Origin: Streptococcus hyointestinalis
GTDB taxonomy: Bacteria; Bacillota; Bacilli; Lactobacillales; Streptococcaceae
Length of the DNA: 64,000 bases
Direction: 5' to 3'
Assembly (NCBI RefSeq): GCF_900459405.1
Contig: NZ_UHFN01000002.1
Location: 149,009-213,008 of the forward strand
Part shown: piece by piece, positions 8,673 to 16,139 of the stretch
How the letters are laid out: each line of letters opens with the position of its first letter
Numbering within the stretch: the first letter of the stretch is position 1
Position numbers and translations under genes: made by a program
Notes under the pieces: model-generated
Seen by the model: the letters and a program-made list of their open reading frames with translations, nothing else
Database searches by the model: none
What the model was told of the DNA's origin: nothing

Positions 8673-9582
8673 ATTTGTATTTACCAGCTGCTGTTCCATC
8701 AGCATAATTTATTATAGCGTTTTCTGAATTATTATCTAGTGTTACACTTCCTACTAAGCCATTGTAGGTAGCACGACCAATATTTGATAATAAGACTTTA
8801 ACTTGATTACCTTTATTATCAAATCCTGTCCAATATAGGCTGACAGTTCTAGGTAATAATTCGTTACCAGTGTAATTAGGAACAACATAGTAGTCTAAGT
8901 AACTATTTTTGTTTGCTTTTAGCCAATTGTTTAAGGCGGTTTCATAGAATAACATGCCATATGGATTGTTGCTATCCATTTTGTTACTGTTGATTGTACC
9001 AGCGTTTAGATAGCGTGTCATCGGAACAAGGTTTTTTCCTTCCGAATTCAAACCAGAAAAGAGATATCCGATTAGATGACCTCTATTCATTAACCACGTT
9101 TCTTTAGTATTTCCGTTTTCGTCCTTATATTTTAACTTGTAGTTATGCCATCCTACCGGATCATAGGTAATTTTACTTTCTCTGTCGCTGTTAGGTTTAT
9201 CTGAATACTTTAACTGAATATGACCATAGGTTGCTCGTCCCAAAGAATCAAAATCTCCGTTCTCAAATTGTTTACTACCAGTAAAAGAAAAAGGTTTGTA
9301 ATTATTGTAGTTCTTTGTTGATGTAACAGTATTAGTTGCTGTATCTATTGCAGAAGAAGCAGTTTGAGCTGCACTCGATAGAACAGATTTAGTATTATTT
9401 AGGGTTTCTTCGCTCTTTAGTCCGTTAGTCAAAAAAGAGAAGGTGCTACCAAATAATTTGCCTACGTCTACACCATGCGACATACCATAGCCGATTCCAC
9501 CAGCTATGAGAATGATTGAAATTATAAGACTGATGATAACGCTCATACATGAGGAGAATATACCCCTGTTTTTATTTCCCAT
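8671..9582 (-). CDS. Membrane-anchored DNA/RNA non-specific endonuclease (EndA-like)
   Basis: 303-residue protein with an N-terminal hydrophobic anchor (about residues 15-36), a Ser/Thr/Ala-rich linker, and a beta-beta-alpha-metal nuclease domain. The key motif is MNRGHLIG, matching the DRGH motif of EndA/NucA nucleases with Asn in place of Asp; the conserved His is kept. Downstream NxxN-type residues (SNKMDSNNPYG) fit metal binding. The start is taken at 9582 because AAGGGG precedes it. Surface nucleases of this family degrade extracellular DNA in streptococci; here it could trim DNA at the envelope during transfer. Its promoter carries the shared motif. Confidence 0.8.
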   Translation of the reverse strand: MGNKNRGIFSSCMSVIISLIISIILIAGGIGYGMSHGVDVGKLFGSTFSFLTNGLKSEETLNNTKSVLSSAAQTASSAIDTATNTVTSTKNYNNYKPFSFTGSKQFENGDFDSLGRATYGHIQLKYSDKPNSDRESKITYDPVGWHNYKLKYKDENGNTKETWLMNRGHLIGYLFSGLNSEGKNLVPMTRYLNAGTINSNKMDSNNPYGMLFYETALNNWLKANKNSYLDYYVVPNYTGNELLPRTVSLYWTGFDNKGNQVKVLLSNIGRATYNGLVGSVTLDNNSENAIINYADGTAAGKYK

Positions 9583-9617
9583 AATATTAAACCCCTTATA
9601 ATATTTCGTCTCTTTCA

Positions 9618-9655
9618 ATTCTACCTGAAAACATCAAAAAGAAAAGACTACCATA
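9618..9655 (-). promoter_or_regulatory. Promoter with TATGGTAGTC motif, site 3
   Basis: Minus strand: TATGGTAGTCTTTTC (9655-9641), 17 bp, TAGAAT (9623-9618). Drives the nuclease gene. Confidence 0.7.
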
Positions 9656-9674
9656 GATGTGGTAGTCATGAAGT

Positions 9675-9745
9675 AGTAATTTACCAAAATACCTATTTCA
9701 CTAAATATAGAAATATATATTTTGTTAAATGGGTATTTCTGTATT
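9675..9745. repeat. AT-rich half-site cluster
   Basis: Repeats of the parA-upstream type (TACCTATTTCACTAAATA and relatives) between the nuclease promoter and the recombinase-like gene. Confidence 0.4.
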
Positions 9746-9750
9746 TGCAG

Positions 9751-10755
9751 CTAAATTAAAAACTTTTCAAATGCTGTTAGTGTTTTGAGCCCCTGTTGTT
9801 CTTTTGATAGTGACAAGTTATTTGTTTCTTCGTACAAAACATAAGCGTGGCTATTTTTTAAAATACTAACAGAAAGTGGTTTGGGATAAGTTTTACCAAC
9901 ACGAAGAATAACACTTGTAAAGAAGTTAGTGCTGATTGTCTCACCCTTTTGGTTAATGAATAAAGCTGACTGTCTAGTATTATCATTCCATAATTTACGT
10001 CTATAGGACATATAATTAGAAATGTAAGGTATGCAGAAGTCTAAGACAGTGATAATTTTTGTCTCCCCATCACGTGTTACTTTGATTTCTTTTTTTCGCA
10101 TATCTACATCTCGCATGGTCATGGTAACAAGTTCTTCCAAAGAAACACCAGTACCGATTATAAAGGCAAATGCAGCTAGATACCTCTCTTTATCTTTGTT
10201 CCAGTTTTCTACCTTTTTATCGGTGTCCAGGGTCAGAATATAGGAGTTATCAATATAATCTAAAAGTTTTATAAGTTGCTCCTTGTTTAAGTAAGATTGG
10301 TATTTATTTGAGGTTACTTTAACATCGTTTTTTATATTAGTGTATGTGTCACTATAAGCAATTTTCCATTCATCAAAAGCATGACGATAAAAAAGAGGTT
10401 TTCCTCTTTCTACAGTAAAAGAGTAGTTGGTGAAGTAGCTCCAAAAAGAAGACAAAACAGAAATAGTAAATTTTAAGCTGGATTGTTTAGCTGTAGAAGT
10501 AGAAATATATCGCTGAATAGTAGTTATGGGAAGTTTTTCAATATCTGTTTGTGTTAATTCTTTTAATGGTTTTTCTTCTAAGTCGTTCTGACGATAAAAG
10601 TTAAGGAATTTCTCTATTTCAACTAGTCTTCGATAGAAATTCTGTTTAATTGTGTTGTAATCTTCATGATAGTGTAAAGTATAAGTAGTTACAAAATCTG
10701 GACATCTATCAAGTAGCAGGTAGATGTTTTTTAAAGTATTTTTGTTTGTTGCCAT
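9751..10755 (-). CDS. Tyrosine-recombinase-like protein lacking catalytic residues
   Basis: 334-residue protein with the two-domain shape of phage-type integrases: an N-terminal SAM-like core-binding region (about 40-130) and a C-terminal domain. The box I region reads GTGVSLEELVTMTMRDVDM, where active enzymes have an Arg in T-G-x-R; here that Arg is absent. The HxLRH and final Tyr motifs are not recognisable in the last 60 residues. I infer a catalytically dead DNA-binding protein or a degenerate integrase. The frame is intact with a usable start (GTGAGGAAAATGTA upstream). It lies beside the iteron origin, so a role in replication or copy control is conceivable. Confidence 0.65.
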   Translation of the reverse strand: MATNKNTLKNIYLLLDRCPDFVTTYTLHYHEDYNTIKQNFYRRLVEIEKFLNFYRQNDLEEKPLKELTQTDIEKLPITTIQRYISTSTAKQSSLKFTISVLSSFWSYFTNYSFTVERGKPLFYRHAFDEWKIAYSDTYTNIKNDVKVTSNKYQSYLNKEQLIKLLDYIDNSYILTLDTDKKVENWNKDKERYLAAFAFIIGTGVSLEELVTMTMRDVDMRKKEIKVTRDGETKIITVLDFCIPYISNYMSYRRKLWNDNTRQSALFINQKGETISTNFFTSVILRVGKTYPKPLSVSILKNSHAYVLYEETNNLSLSKEQQGLKTLTAFEKFLI

Positions 10756-10815
10756 TACATTTTCCTCACTTTCTAGTTAGATATTAAGGGAAACGTATTT
10801 AAAGAGTATTATAGG

Positions 10816-10846
10816 TATTATTAGTATTATTAGTATTATTAGTATT
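10816..10846. repeat. Tandem 9-bp AT-rich repeats beside the origin
   Basis: Three and a half copies of TATTATTAG. AT-rich tandem repeats beside iterons often act as DNA unwinding elements. Confidence 0.6.
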
Positions 10847-10879
10847 GTCGCTTCCAAAAAGCCACTCAAATCAATGGAT

Positions 10880-11435
10880 TTCAGCGTCAAAAATCTCAAA
10901 TACTGCGACTAAACAGACCATTTACTACGATAATCCGCTTCAAATACTACGACTAAAAGTCCCAAAAGGTACGAAAAAACGTCTCAAATACTACGATTAT
11001 AAATCCATTTTACTACGATACCCCCAAAATAGCAAGAAAGTGTCTCAAATACTACGACAAAATATCTCAAACACTACGATACTTTGGTTTAGTATCTCAA
11101 ATACTACGAAGTTCTGTCTCGAACACTACGAAATTAGCAATGAAGTATCTCAATTACTACGATAAAAACTCTATTTGTCTCAAAAGGTGCGACTAATTAG
11201 CAGTAAACTGTCTCAATTACTACGAAACGAATTATGAAGTATCTCATTTACTACGAATACCATCCAAAAGAAAAAGTAGTGTCTCAAACACTACGATTAA
11301 ATATCCCAAATACTACGATAATAACTCAAACTATCTCATTAAGTACGATTTATAGTCTCAAATACTACGAAAACCTACTCCAAAGTGTCTCAAACACTAC
11401 GAAAAAGATTTTAAATGTCTCAAAAGGTACGAACT
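10880..11435. repeat. Iteron array, probable plasmid replication origin
   Basis: About 20 direct repeats of a 14-16 bp unit with consensus TCTCAAATACTACGA, spaced irregularly over roughly 550 bp. Variants include CTCAAACACTACGA, CTCAATTACTACGA and CTCAAAAGGTACGA. All point the same way, toward rep. Further TCTCA and GAGAC half-sites occur around the rep promoter. This matches theta origins of RepB-type plasmids, where the initiator binds iterons. ORFs reading through the repeats are not genes. Confidence 0.9.
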
Positions 11436-11489
11436 AAGGTCGGTAAAGTGTTTCATCAAGAATTTTTTTCTCAAAAAAACTAGGAAATG

Positions 11490-11579
11490 TCTCAAAAAAA
11501 TGATATTATAGTCTATATGAGATAGTTCGTGAGACATATATGTATGTATTTTGAGACAATAAGAAGGGAGTGGGAATAG
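11490..11579 (+). promoter_or_regulatory. rep promoter/operator region
   Basis: Contains GATATTATAG as a likely -10 and several TCTCA/TGAGAC half-iterons in both orientations, including TGAGATAGTTCGTGAGAC. Iteron-like inverted sites over the promoter indicate autoregulation by Rep. An AAGGGAGTGG SD precedes the GTG start. Confidence 0.6.
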
Positions 11580-12623
11580 GTGGAGAAAAATTCACTCAGG
11601 GTATACAATGATAACAAAAGTTTTGTTGACGCTATTAAAAAAAGACGAAATTTTTCAATGTTCCAAGCTAATATCCTAGCTCAATGTTATGGTAATTTGA
11701 AAAAAAGCGATTTGAAACTACTTAACTATTTTTTGACGTTTATTAAAAAGTCTCAAGTCTATGATAAAGATAAGGTTTATATTACCTCTTTTGCTGAAAT
11801 GTTTAAGACTATGGGTATTTCAAATGGGGGAACTAACTATGATGACTTCATCAAACGCTTGAAATTTCTCAAAGAAAAAACTAATATTCTGATTCCTTTC
11901 GAGATGGAGCTAAACGGAAAAATTATTAACGGATACAACCTTGTTAGTCTATTTGAAAACTTTGTTTTTCTGAACTCAGAAGCTGATGTCGAGGGCTCGC
12001 AGAAGTTAAGCAGACAGTTTGCATTTTCTTTTAATGAGAAACTAGCTCCGTTTCTTTATGAACTTAAAGATGGTAATTTCTTCGTTTCAACTTACAAAGA
12101 GTCAGAAAAATCAACATCAAAGCACGAAGAAATTTTGCGTAATCTTTGGCGCTCGTTCCAATATGGCAATAAAAAGGTTACCACAATTTCTGCAAGTTTG
12201 CAGGAGTGGCGAGTTTGGCTGCTAGGTAGCGAAAAAGCAACTGATGAAAAAGAGCAGAAGAAATGGACTGCCGCTAAAATTAAAAGTAATGCACTTAAAC
12301 GAGGTATTGAAAAGTTACAGGAACATCAACCAGTTACGGTAACTATCAAGAAAGAAATGAACGGGCGCAGAGTAATTGGGTTTACTTTGACTTTTATTGA
12401 ACAGTCTTCAAAAGAGTTATTAGCTAAAAACGAAGCTCTTCAAATTCAAGAAACCATCAATCAAAGGAGATTAGAGGAAAGCAAGACCAATGATTACGTT
12501 TCTCTTGTTATGGAGTGGGCGATCAAAACCAATCAAACACCTCTAGCTGCAGCTGATGAATTAAAGAGTAATGGTGAAATCCCTTTCATACCACCTCAAC
12601 TCATACCAGATGGAAATCAATAA
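11580..12623 (+). CDS. RepB-family replication initiator (Rep_3-like)
   Basis: 347-residue protein starting with GTG after an AAGGGAG SD. The N-terminal half (FSMFQANILAQCYGNLKKSDLKLLNYFL and following, residues 20-120) shows the winged-helix layout of iteron-binding initiators; a second winged-helix-like region follows near residues 150-270 (SKHEEILRNLWRSFQYGNKK). It should bind the iterons immediately upstream and open the origin for theta replication. A terminator follows the gene. The C-terminal about 60 residues are variable and could contact host replication proteins. Confidence 0.85.
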   Translation: MEKNSLRVYNDNKSFVDAIKKRRNFSMFQANILAQCYGNLKKSDLKLLNYFLTFIKKSQVYDKDKVYITSFAEMFKTMGISNGGTNYDDFIKRLKFLKEKTNILIPFEMELNGKIINGYNLVSLFENFVFLNSEADVEGSQKLSRQFAFSFNEKLAPFLYELKDGNFFVSTYKESEKSTSKHEEILRNLWRSFQYGNKKVTTISASLQEWRVWLLGSEKATDEKEQKKWTAAKIKSNALKRGIEKLQEHQPVTVTIKKEMNGRRVIGFTLTFIEQSSKELLAKNEALQIQETINQRRLEESKTNDYVSLVMEWAIKTNQTPLAAADELKSNGEIPFIPPQLIPDGNQ

Positions 12624-12654
12624 AGAGATGACATATTAAAATAGTGATGTAACA

Positions 12655-12686
12655 AAATCGGCAAATCATAATTTGCTGATTTTTTA
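12655..12686 (+). terminator. Intrinsic terminator after rep
   Basis: AAATCGGCAAATC...AATTTGCTGATTTTTT: 10-bp stem and T-run. Confidence 0.8.
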
Positions 12687-12715
12687 GTGTTTTGAAAGTA
12701 GTGCAGAAGTAGGGT

Positions 12716-12754
12716 TATGGTAGTCTATCCAAAAAGCCGTTTTAGAGGTAAAAT
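12716..12754 (+). promoter_or_regulatory. Promoter with TATGGTAGTC motif, site 4
   Basis: TATGGTAGTCTATCC at 12716-12730, 18 bp, TAAAAT at 12749-12754. Drives the gene at 12787. Confidence 0.7.
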
Positions 12755-12786
12755 TAAATAAACAAAATTTGAATTGGTAGGAATTT

Positions 12787-13848
12787 ATGAATAACAATGA
12801 TTTTGATGAAGTCACTACACCGACAAGAACAGAGCAGATAGGAAATTGGTTTAGAAATATCTTTACTGAAAACGCAGTTTCAAAAGCTCTAAGGAGAAAG
12901 GTATTGCTTAGAAAGACGGTTATTTTCTATGCCATGCTTATCCCTCTGATTTTGCTTGTGATAGGAGGTGTAACAGCTCCCACAAGGGTAACGTATACTA
13001 AGGATCAGCTTGCAACTGAACATAAGTTTGAAAACGGTACAGGTGAAATGACTCTTACTACACAAATCTATTCTAAAGATAACGGTATTATGGTATTAGA
13101 ATTTGAAACTAGCGATTCAACTTCTAGTATCCAAAAAGGGATAAATGCCAATAATCTAAAATGGAACATCTATACACCACCTAGTGTTGATGCAAGTGAA
13201 GTCGTTATGGATGTCATTCCTTTGACAGATAATAAAGTGACAGTAGTAGTAAGAAATGTACCATCCAACTATGGGACGTTGGTACTTCGAGTCGAGAATG
13301 ATACAGCTTCTGATGATGAAGTTGATGTTACTATCAAAGATTACGATGAGTATAAGGCAAGTAGTGCCAAGGCGACGACAAGCAGCTCTAGTACGAGTGA
13401 TAGCGATGTCCTCAAATATGTTGACTTCTATGTTACAGCTCAAAGTGGTAACTTAAAATACAAGAAGGTAGAAAATTTATCACGTGAAAAATTTGCCTTG
13501 AAAATTTTCAACGAAGAATTGACATTCCAAAAGGAGCAGATCACTCGATTGAATGATGCTATTACTAAACTACAAAGCAGTATTACAGAAGATACAGCTA
13601 CCCTTGAACAGTTACAACGTGAAGCTCAATACCTTGTTGGAAGCGAACTAGACAAAAAACAAGATGATATTGATGATGTGCAAGATGGTATCAACAATAA
13701 AGAGAAGAAGATAGCAACAGCTAAAGATAATATTATTACTGTAAAAAGCATTGTAGATAATCTCAAAAAGAATATCAAAGCTGTCAAGGACGGCTCATAC
13801 CAATTTAACGCTCCTGTTCAGTCGATTAAGAAGGATGTAGGACAATAG
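12787..13848 (+). CDS. Membrane-anchored coiled-coil protein
   Basis: 353-residue protein. A cytoplasmic N-terminus of about 42 residues is followed by one membrane helix (near 43-65), an extracytoplasmic beta-rich domain (about 70-190), a Ser/Thr-rich linker (SSAKATTSSSS), and a C-terminal coiled coil (about 230-340) rich in Lys, Asp and Gln. No enzyme motif. The architecture suits an envelope protein of a transfer system or a membrane organiser. Its own promoter has the shared motif, and a terminator follows, so it is transcribed alone. Confidence 0.6.
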   Translation: MNNNDFDEVTTPTRTEQIGNWFRNIFTENAVSKALRRKVLLRKTVIFYAMLIPLILLVIGGVTAPTRVTYTKDQLATEHKFENGTGEMTLTTQIYSKDNGIMVLEFETSDSTSSIQKGINANNLKWNIYTPPSVDASEVVMDVIPLTDNKVTVVVRNVPSNYGTLVLRVENDTASDDEVDVTIKDYDEYKASSAKATTSSSSTSDSDVLKYVDFYVTAQSGNLKYKKVENLSREKFALKIFNEELTFQKEQITRLNDAITKLQSSITEDTATLEQLQREAQYLVGSELDKKQDDIDDVQDGINNKEKKIATAKDNIITVKSIVDNLKKNIKAVKDGSYQFNAPVQSIKKDVGQ

Positions 13849-13854
13849 TACGAT

Positions 13855-13882
13855 AAGCCACAAGGTGTACCCTGTGGCTTTT
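13855..13882 (+). terminator. Intrinsic terminator
   Basis: AAGCCACA-AGG/CCC-TGTGGCTT stem followed by TTTAGTCTTG. Separates the membrane protein gene from the accessory operon. Confidence 0.7.
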
Positions 13883-13886
13883 AGTC

Positions 13887-13914
13887 TTGTCAAACAGCTA
13901 TTAAGTGGTATAAT
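13887..13914 (+). promoter_or_regulatory. Promoter of the accessory operon
   Basis: TTGTCA (13887-13892), 16 bp, TATAAT (13909-13914), giving a start near 13921 and a leader of about 500 nt before the first gene. Confidence 0.65.
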
Positions 13915-13920
13915 AAAGGT

Positions 13921-14428
13921 ATTAAATAGTTTTATTTAGTTTGTGCGGTTTCCTTGCAGGCACAAGAAGAGCAGGTGCTCTTCAAGAAGGATTTTCGTAA
14001 AGCGTATAGGATGTGTTTAGACGAACTAAGCATAGCTTTACAGGGGAGTTATTTCAGCGGTCTTTTAGTAGACACGTTTTTCGGAGCTTAGCGGTTGAAA
14101 TAATGTACAAGAAACTTCGTTTAGACCAAAAGTAAGAAATTGAGGAACGTTCGATTGGCTTAATTGGCTATCTCTTTTGTAAGAACGACAAAAGGGCGAT
14201 TAAGCGAAGTCCATTTTTCCTTTTTTAAAAAGAGGGAAAGTGAGACTGTTTTTCGTGCGTTCTTTTTTATTACTTTTGGTGTCGTTATGGAAGAAACACT
14301 CTTTAGTGAAGGACTGAAGGGTGTTTTTTTGTTAGCATACGGACAGTACAAACGGCTAGGTGGTCGGAACTGCTGCTCGTGAGATAAAACAATAGAGTAA
14401 ACGTCAAATGACGTATGGAGGAAAAACA
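13921..14428 (+). ncRNA. Structured leader RNA of the accessory operon
   Basis: About 500 nt with no convincing ORF but many stems: GCACAAG paired with TTTGTGC (13939-13970), GAAGAGC/GCTCTTC (13967-13984), GTAAAGC/GCTTTAC (13997-14042), TTATTTCA/TGAAATAA (14049-14103), and GCTTAAT/ATTAAGC (14160-14200). It ends in a strong intrinsic terminator at 14295-14330. A leader this long, folded and terminated before the first gene suggests attenuation or processive antitermination. I do not recognise the RNA family. Confidence 0.6.
14295..14330 (+). terminator. Attenuator-like terminator in the leader
   Basis: A 13-bp stem AACACTCTTTAGT / ACTGAAGGGTGTT (two G-U pairs) and at least seven T residues, 100 bp before the first gene of the operon. 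Confidence 0.85.
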
Positions 14429-15766
14429 ATGAAAACTTTTAAAACTAAAAAAGGATCTACAACTTGGGTGCGAGTTAGTCGTGATTACCCTTGCCCTATT
14501 TGTGGCAAGGCTGACTGGTGCGCTTTTAACATGCAACAAACTAAAGCGGTTTGTATGCGTCAAATTGACCACAGCCTTCCAAGTTTTATGGGAGGGACAC
14601 TTTACACACTGACTGGTGGCGCTAAAGTAGACTTCTCTCATCTTGAAGTGTCTGAGGGAGAAAAGCTAGCACCAGCTTACATTCTACACAAAGTGTACTC
14701 ACTTGTGATTGCAACTTTTGGTTTAACCAAAGAGCATATCGTACACCTAAAAGCAGAACGTGGTCTTACCGCTGAGCAAATCGCTTTACGTGGTTATGCG
14801 TCAGCAACTAAAGCAACACACAGCCGTCAGGTGGCAAAAATCGAACGTGATGAAGATGGCAAAATCGTCTCTATCAAAACTATTTGGGAAGATTTATTTG
14901 AAAAAAATGGTCTTTCTCGTGACGCTTGGGTAGGTGTTCCTGGCTTCTCTTACGATGAACAAATGCAAACACCTTGTTTTAACGCTGCGTTTGGTATTTT
15001 AATCCCATGTCGCAATGACTGGGGTCAAATTGTTGGCATGCAAGTTCGTCTTGATGATAGTGAAATCAAAACCTATGCAACTATCGATAAAGAATTTGAG
15101 TCAACATATCGTGTTGGTGTAAAAAAAGCTGAAGATGGTTTTAATTACCGTGTTTACACAAAGGAAAACTTTGAGGTTGTTTGTGAAGGTACAACGACTG
15201 AACACGAAGTTTTCTTTGATAACGGCTTTAGCTTTAAAATCAAAACAGGTCCTAAATATGTGTTTGTTTCATCATCTGGTAAGACTCGTGGTACTAGTGC
15301 TAAATCAGTTCCACATTTCGCTTTTCCAGATAATGTCTTGGCGCAAGCTAAATTTGATGAACAAGGTAAAAGTCGTGTTTACCTTATGGGTAAAGTGGAT
15401 AAGGTTATTGTGACTGAAGGATTGCTAAAAGGAGACATCATTGCTTCTGTAGCACCAACATCACGTTTAGCTCCACTAGGCTCTGTTCTCGTTGTGGCTA
15501 TGGCAGGTGTTTCATCATGGAAACCAGTAGCTGATAAAATTATCAAATACAAGTTTGAAGAAGCATATCTAGCTTTTGACCAAGACTTTGTAGAAAACGA
15601 TTCTGTATTTGATCGCTTAGATGACATGGTTCATTATCTTACTTTTGATAAAGGGCTTGTCTCAAGCGTCCTCACTTGGGAAACAGGTAAAGGACTCGAT
15701 GACTTTTTGTTATCTGAAGCTTCAGAAACAGAAACAATCAAGATTAAAAGTTATACGAAAGACTAA
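14429..15766 (+). CDS. Primase-like protein: zinc finger plus Toprim-like (DUF3854) domain
   Basis: 445-residue protein. Residues about 16-50 hold a zinc finger (CPICGK...WC...C) like those of primases. The C-terminal half has IVTEGLLKGDIIAS (Glu of the Toprim-like fold), VVAMAGVSSW, and LAFDQDF (acidic pair), the pattern of DUF3854/Toprim proteins. A role in DNA priming or processing during replication or transfer fits. I start it at the ATG at 14429; the apparent ATG 21 bases upstream lies at the SD. First gene of the operon, placed after an attenuator. Confidence 0.75.
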   Translation: MKTFKTKKGSTTWVRVSRDYPCPICGKADWCAFNMQQTKAVCMRQIDHSLPSFMGGTLYTLTGGAKVDFSHLEVSEGEKLAPAYILHKVYSLVIATFGLTKEHIVHLKAERGLTAEQIALRGYASATKATHSRQVAKIERDEDGKIVSIKTIWEDLFEKNGLSRDAWVGVPGFSYDEQMQTPCFNAAFGILIPCRNDWGQIVGMQVRLDDSEIKTYATIDKEFESTYRVGVKKAEDGFNYRVYTKENFEVVCEGTTTEHEVFFDNGFSFKIKTGPKYVFVSSSGKTRGTSAKSVPHFAFPDNVLAQAKFDEQGKSRVYLMGKVDKVIVTEGLLKGDIIASVAPTSRLAPLGSVLVVAMAGVSSWKPVADKIIKYKFEEAYLAFDQDFVENDSVFDRLDDMVHYLTFDKGLVSSVLTWETGKGLDDFLLSEASETETIKIKSYTKD

Positions 15767-15767
15767 G

Positions 15768-15800
15768 GGAAAGTTATGGTTCAGTAGCTTTCTTTTTTAG
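15768..15800 (+). terminator. Hairpin ahead of the second operon gene
   Basis: GGAAAGTTA...TAGCTTTC stem followed by six T residues, just before the SD of the next gene. One of several terminator-like hairpins in this operon. Confidence 0.5.
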
Positions 15801-15817
15801 TCGTGGAGGAAAACAAA

Positions 15818-16048
15818 ATGAATGCTATTGAATTAAATGTCTTACAAGTAATTGTAGACTATCTTAGTCAGTTCAATCTAAACCTAACAGACATCGACAT
15901 GCTATCCTTTGAGGACGCATGTTTTCGTTTGAAAGGACATTTGGATGACTTACATTGGGCAATGCTAAGTGAATGTCCTAATGACTGTTGTATCGTTTAC
16001 ACCGTGTCAACTCAATTAGGCAGCACTTACGTGCTCTACTACAAATAA
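15818..16048 (+). CDS. 76-residue hypothetical protein
   Basis: Small acidic protein (LTDIDMLSFEDACFRLKG, then an HWAMLSECPNDCC segment). Start ATG at 15818 lies six bases after GGAGGAAAAC. I see no known domain. It sits between the primase-like gene and the metallopeptidase gene in the same operon. It could be a small regulatory or anti-defence protein, but nothing in the sequence proves this. Confidence 0.6.
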   Translation: MNAIELNVLQVIVDYLSQFNLNLTDIDMLSFEDACFRLKGHLDDLHWAMLSECPNDCCIVYTVSTQLGSTYVLYYK

Positions 16049-16054
16049 CAATCA

Positions 16055-16115
16055 ATAGAAATATGTAAATACCTATTTTGACAAATACGTAAATCACTAT
16101 TTCATGAAATAGTAA
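16055..16115. repeat. AT-rich half-sites in front of the metallopeptidase gene
   Basis: Repeats of the parA-upstream type (GTAAATACCTATTTTGACAA and CACTATTTCATGAAATAG), suggesting partition-protein binding or local control. Confidence 0.4.
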
Positions 16116-16139
16116 AAGAGGTAAATGGAGGAAAACAAT

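Noticed and set aside
10880-11435. Possible CRISPR array because of regular repeats
   Set aside because: Units are about 15 bp, degenerate, with short irregular spacers and no cas genes; a RepB-like initiator follows. They are iterons.
10845-11437. Two plus-strand ORFs of 106 and 67 codons through the iteron region
   Set aside because: They translate the direct repeats themselves, have no SD, and overlap the origin; the repeats explain the open frames.
14160-14641. Overlapping ORFs on both strands in the leader of the accessory operon
   Set aside because: No SDs, mutually overlapping, and the region has promoter, stems and terminator of a leader RNA.
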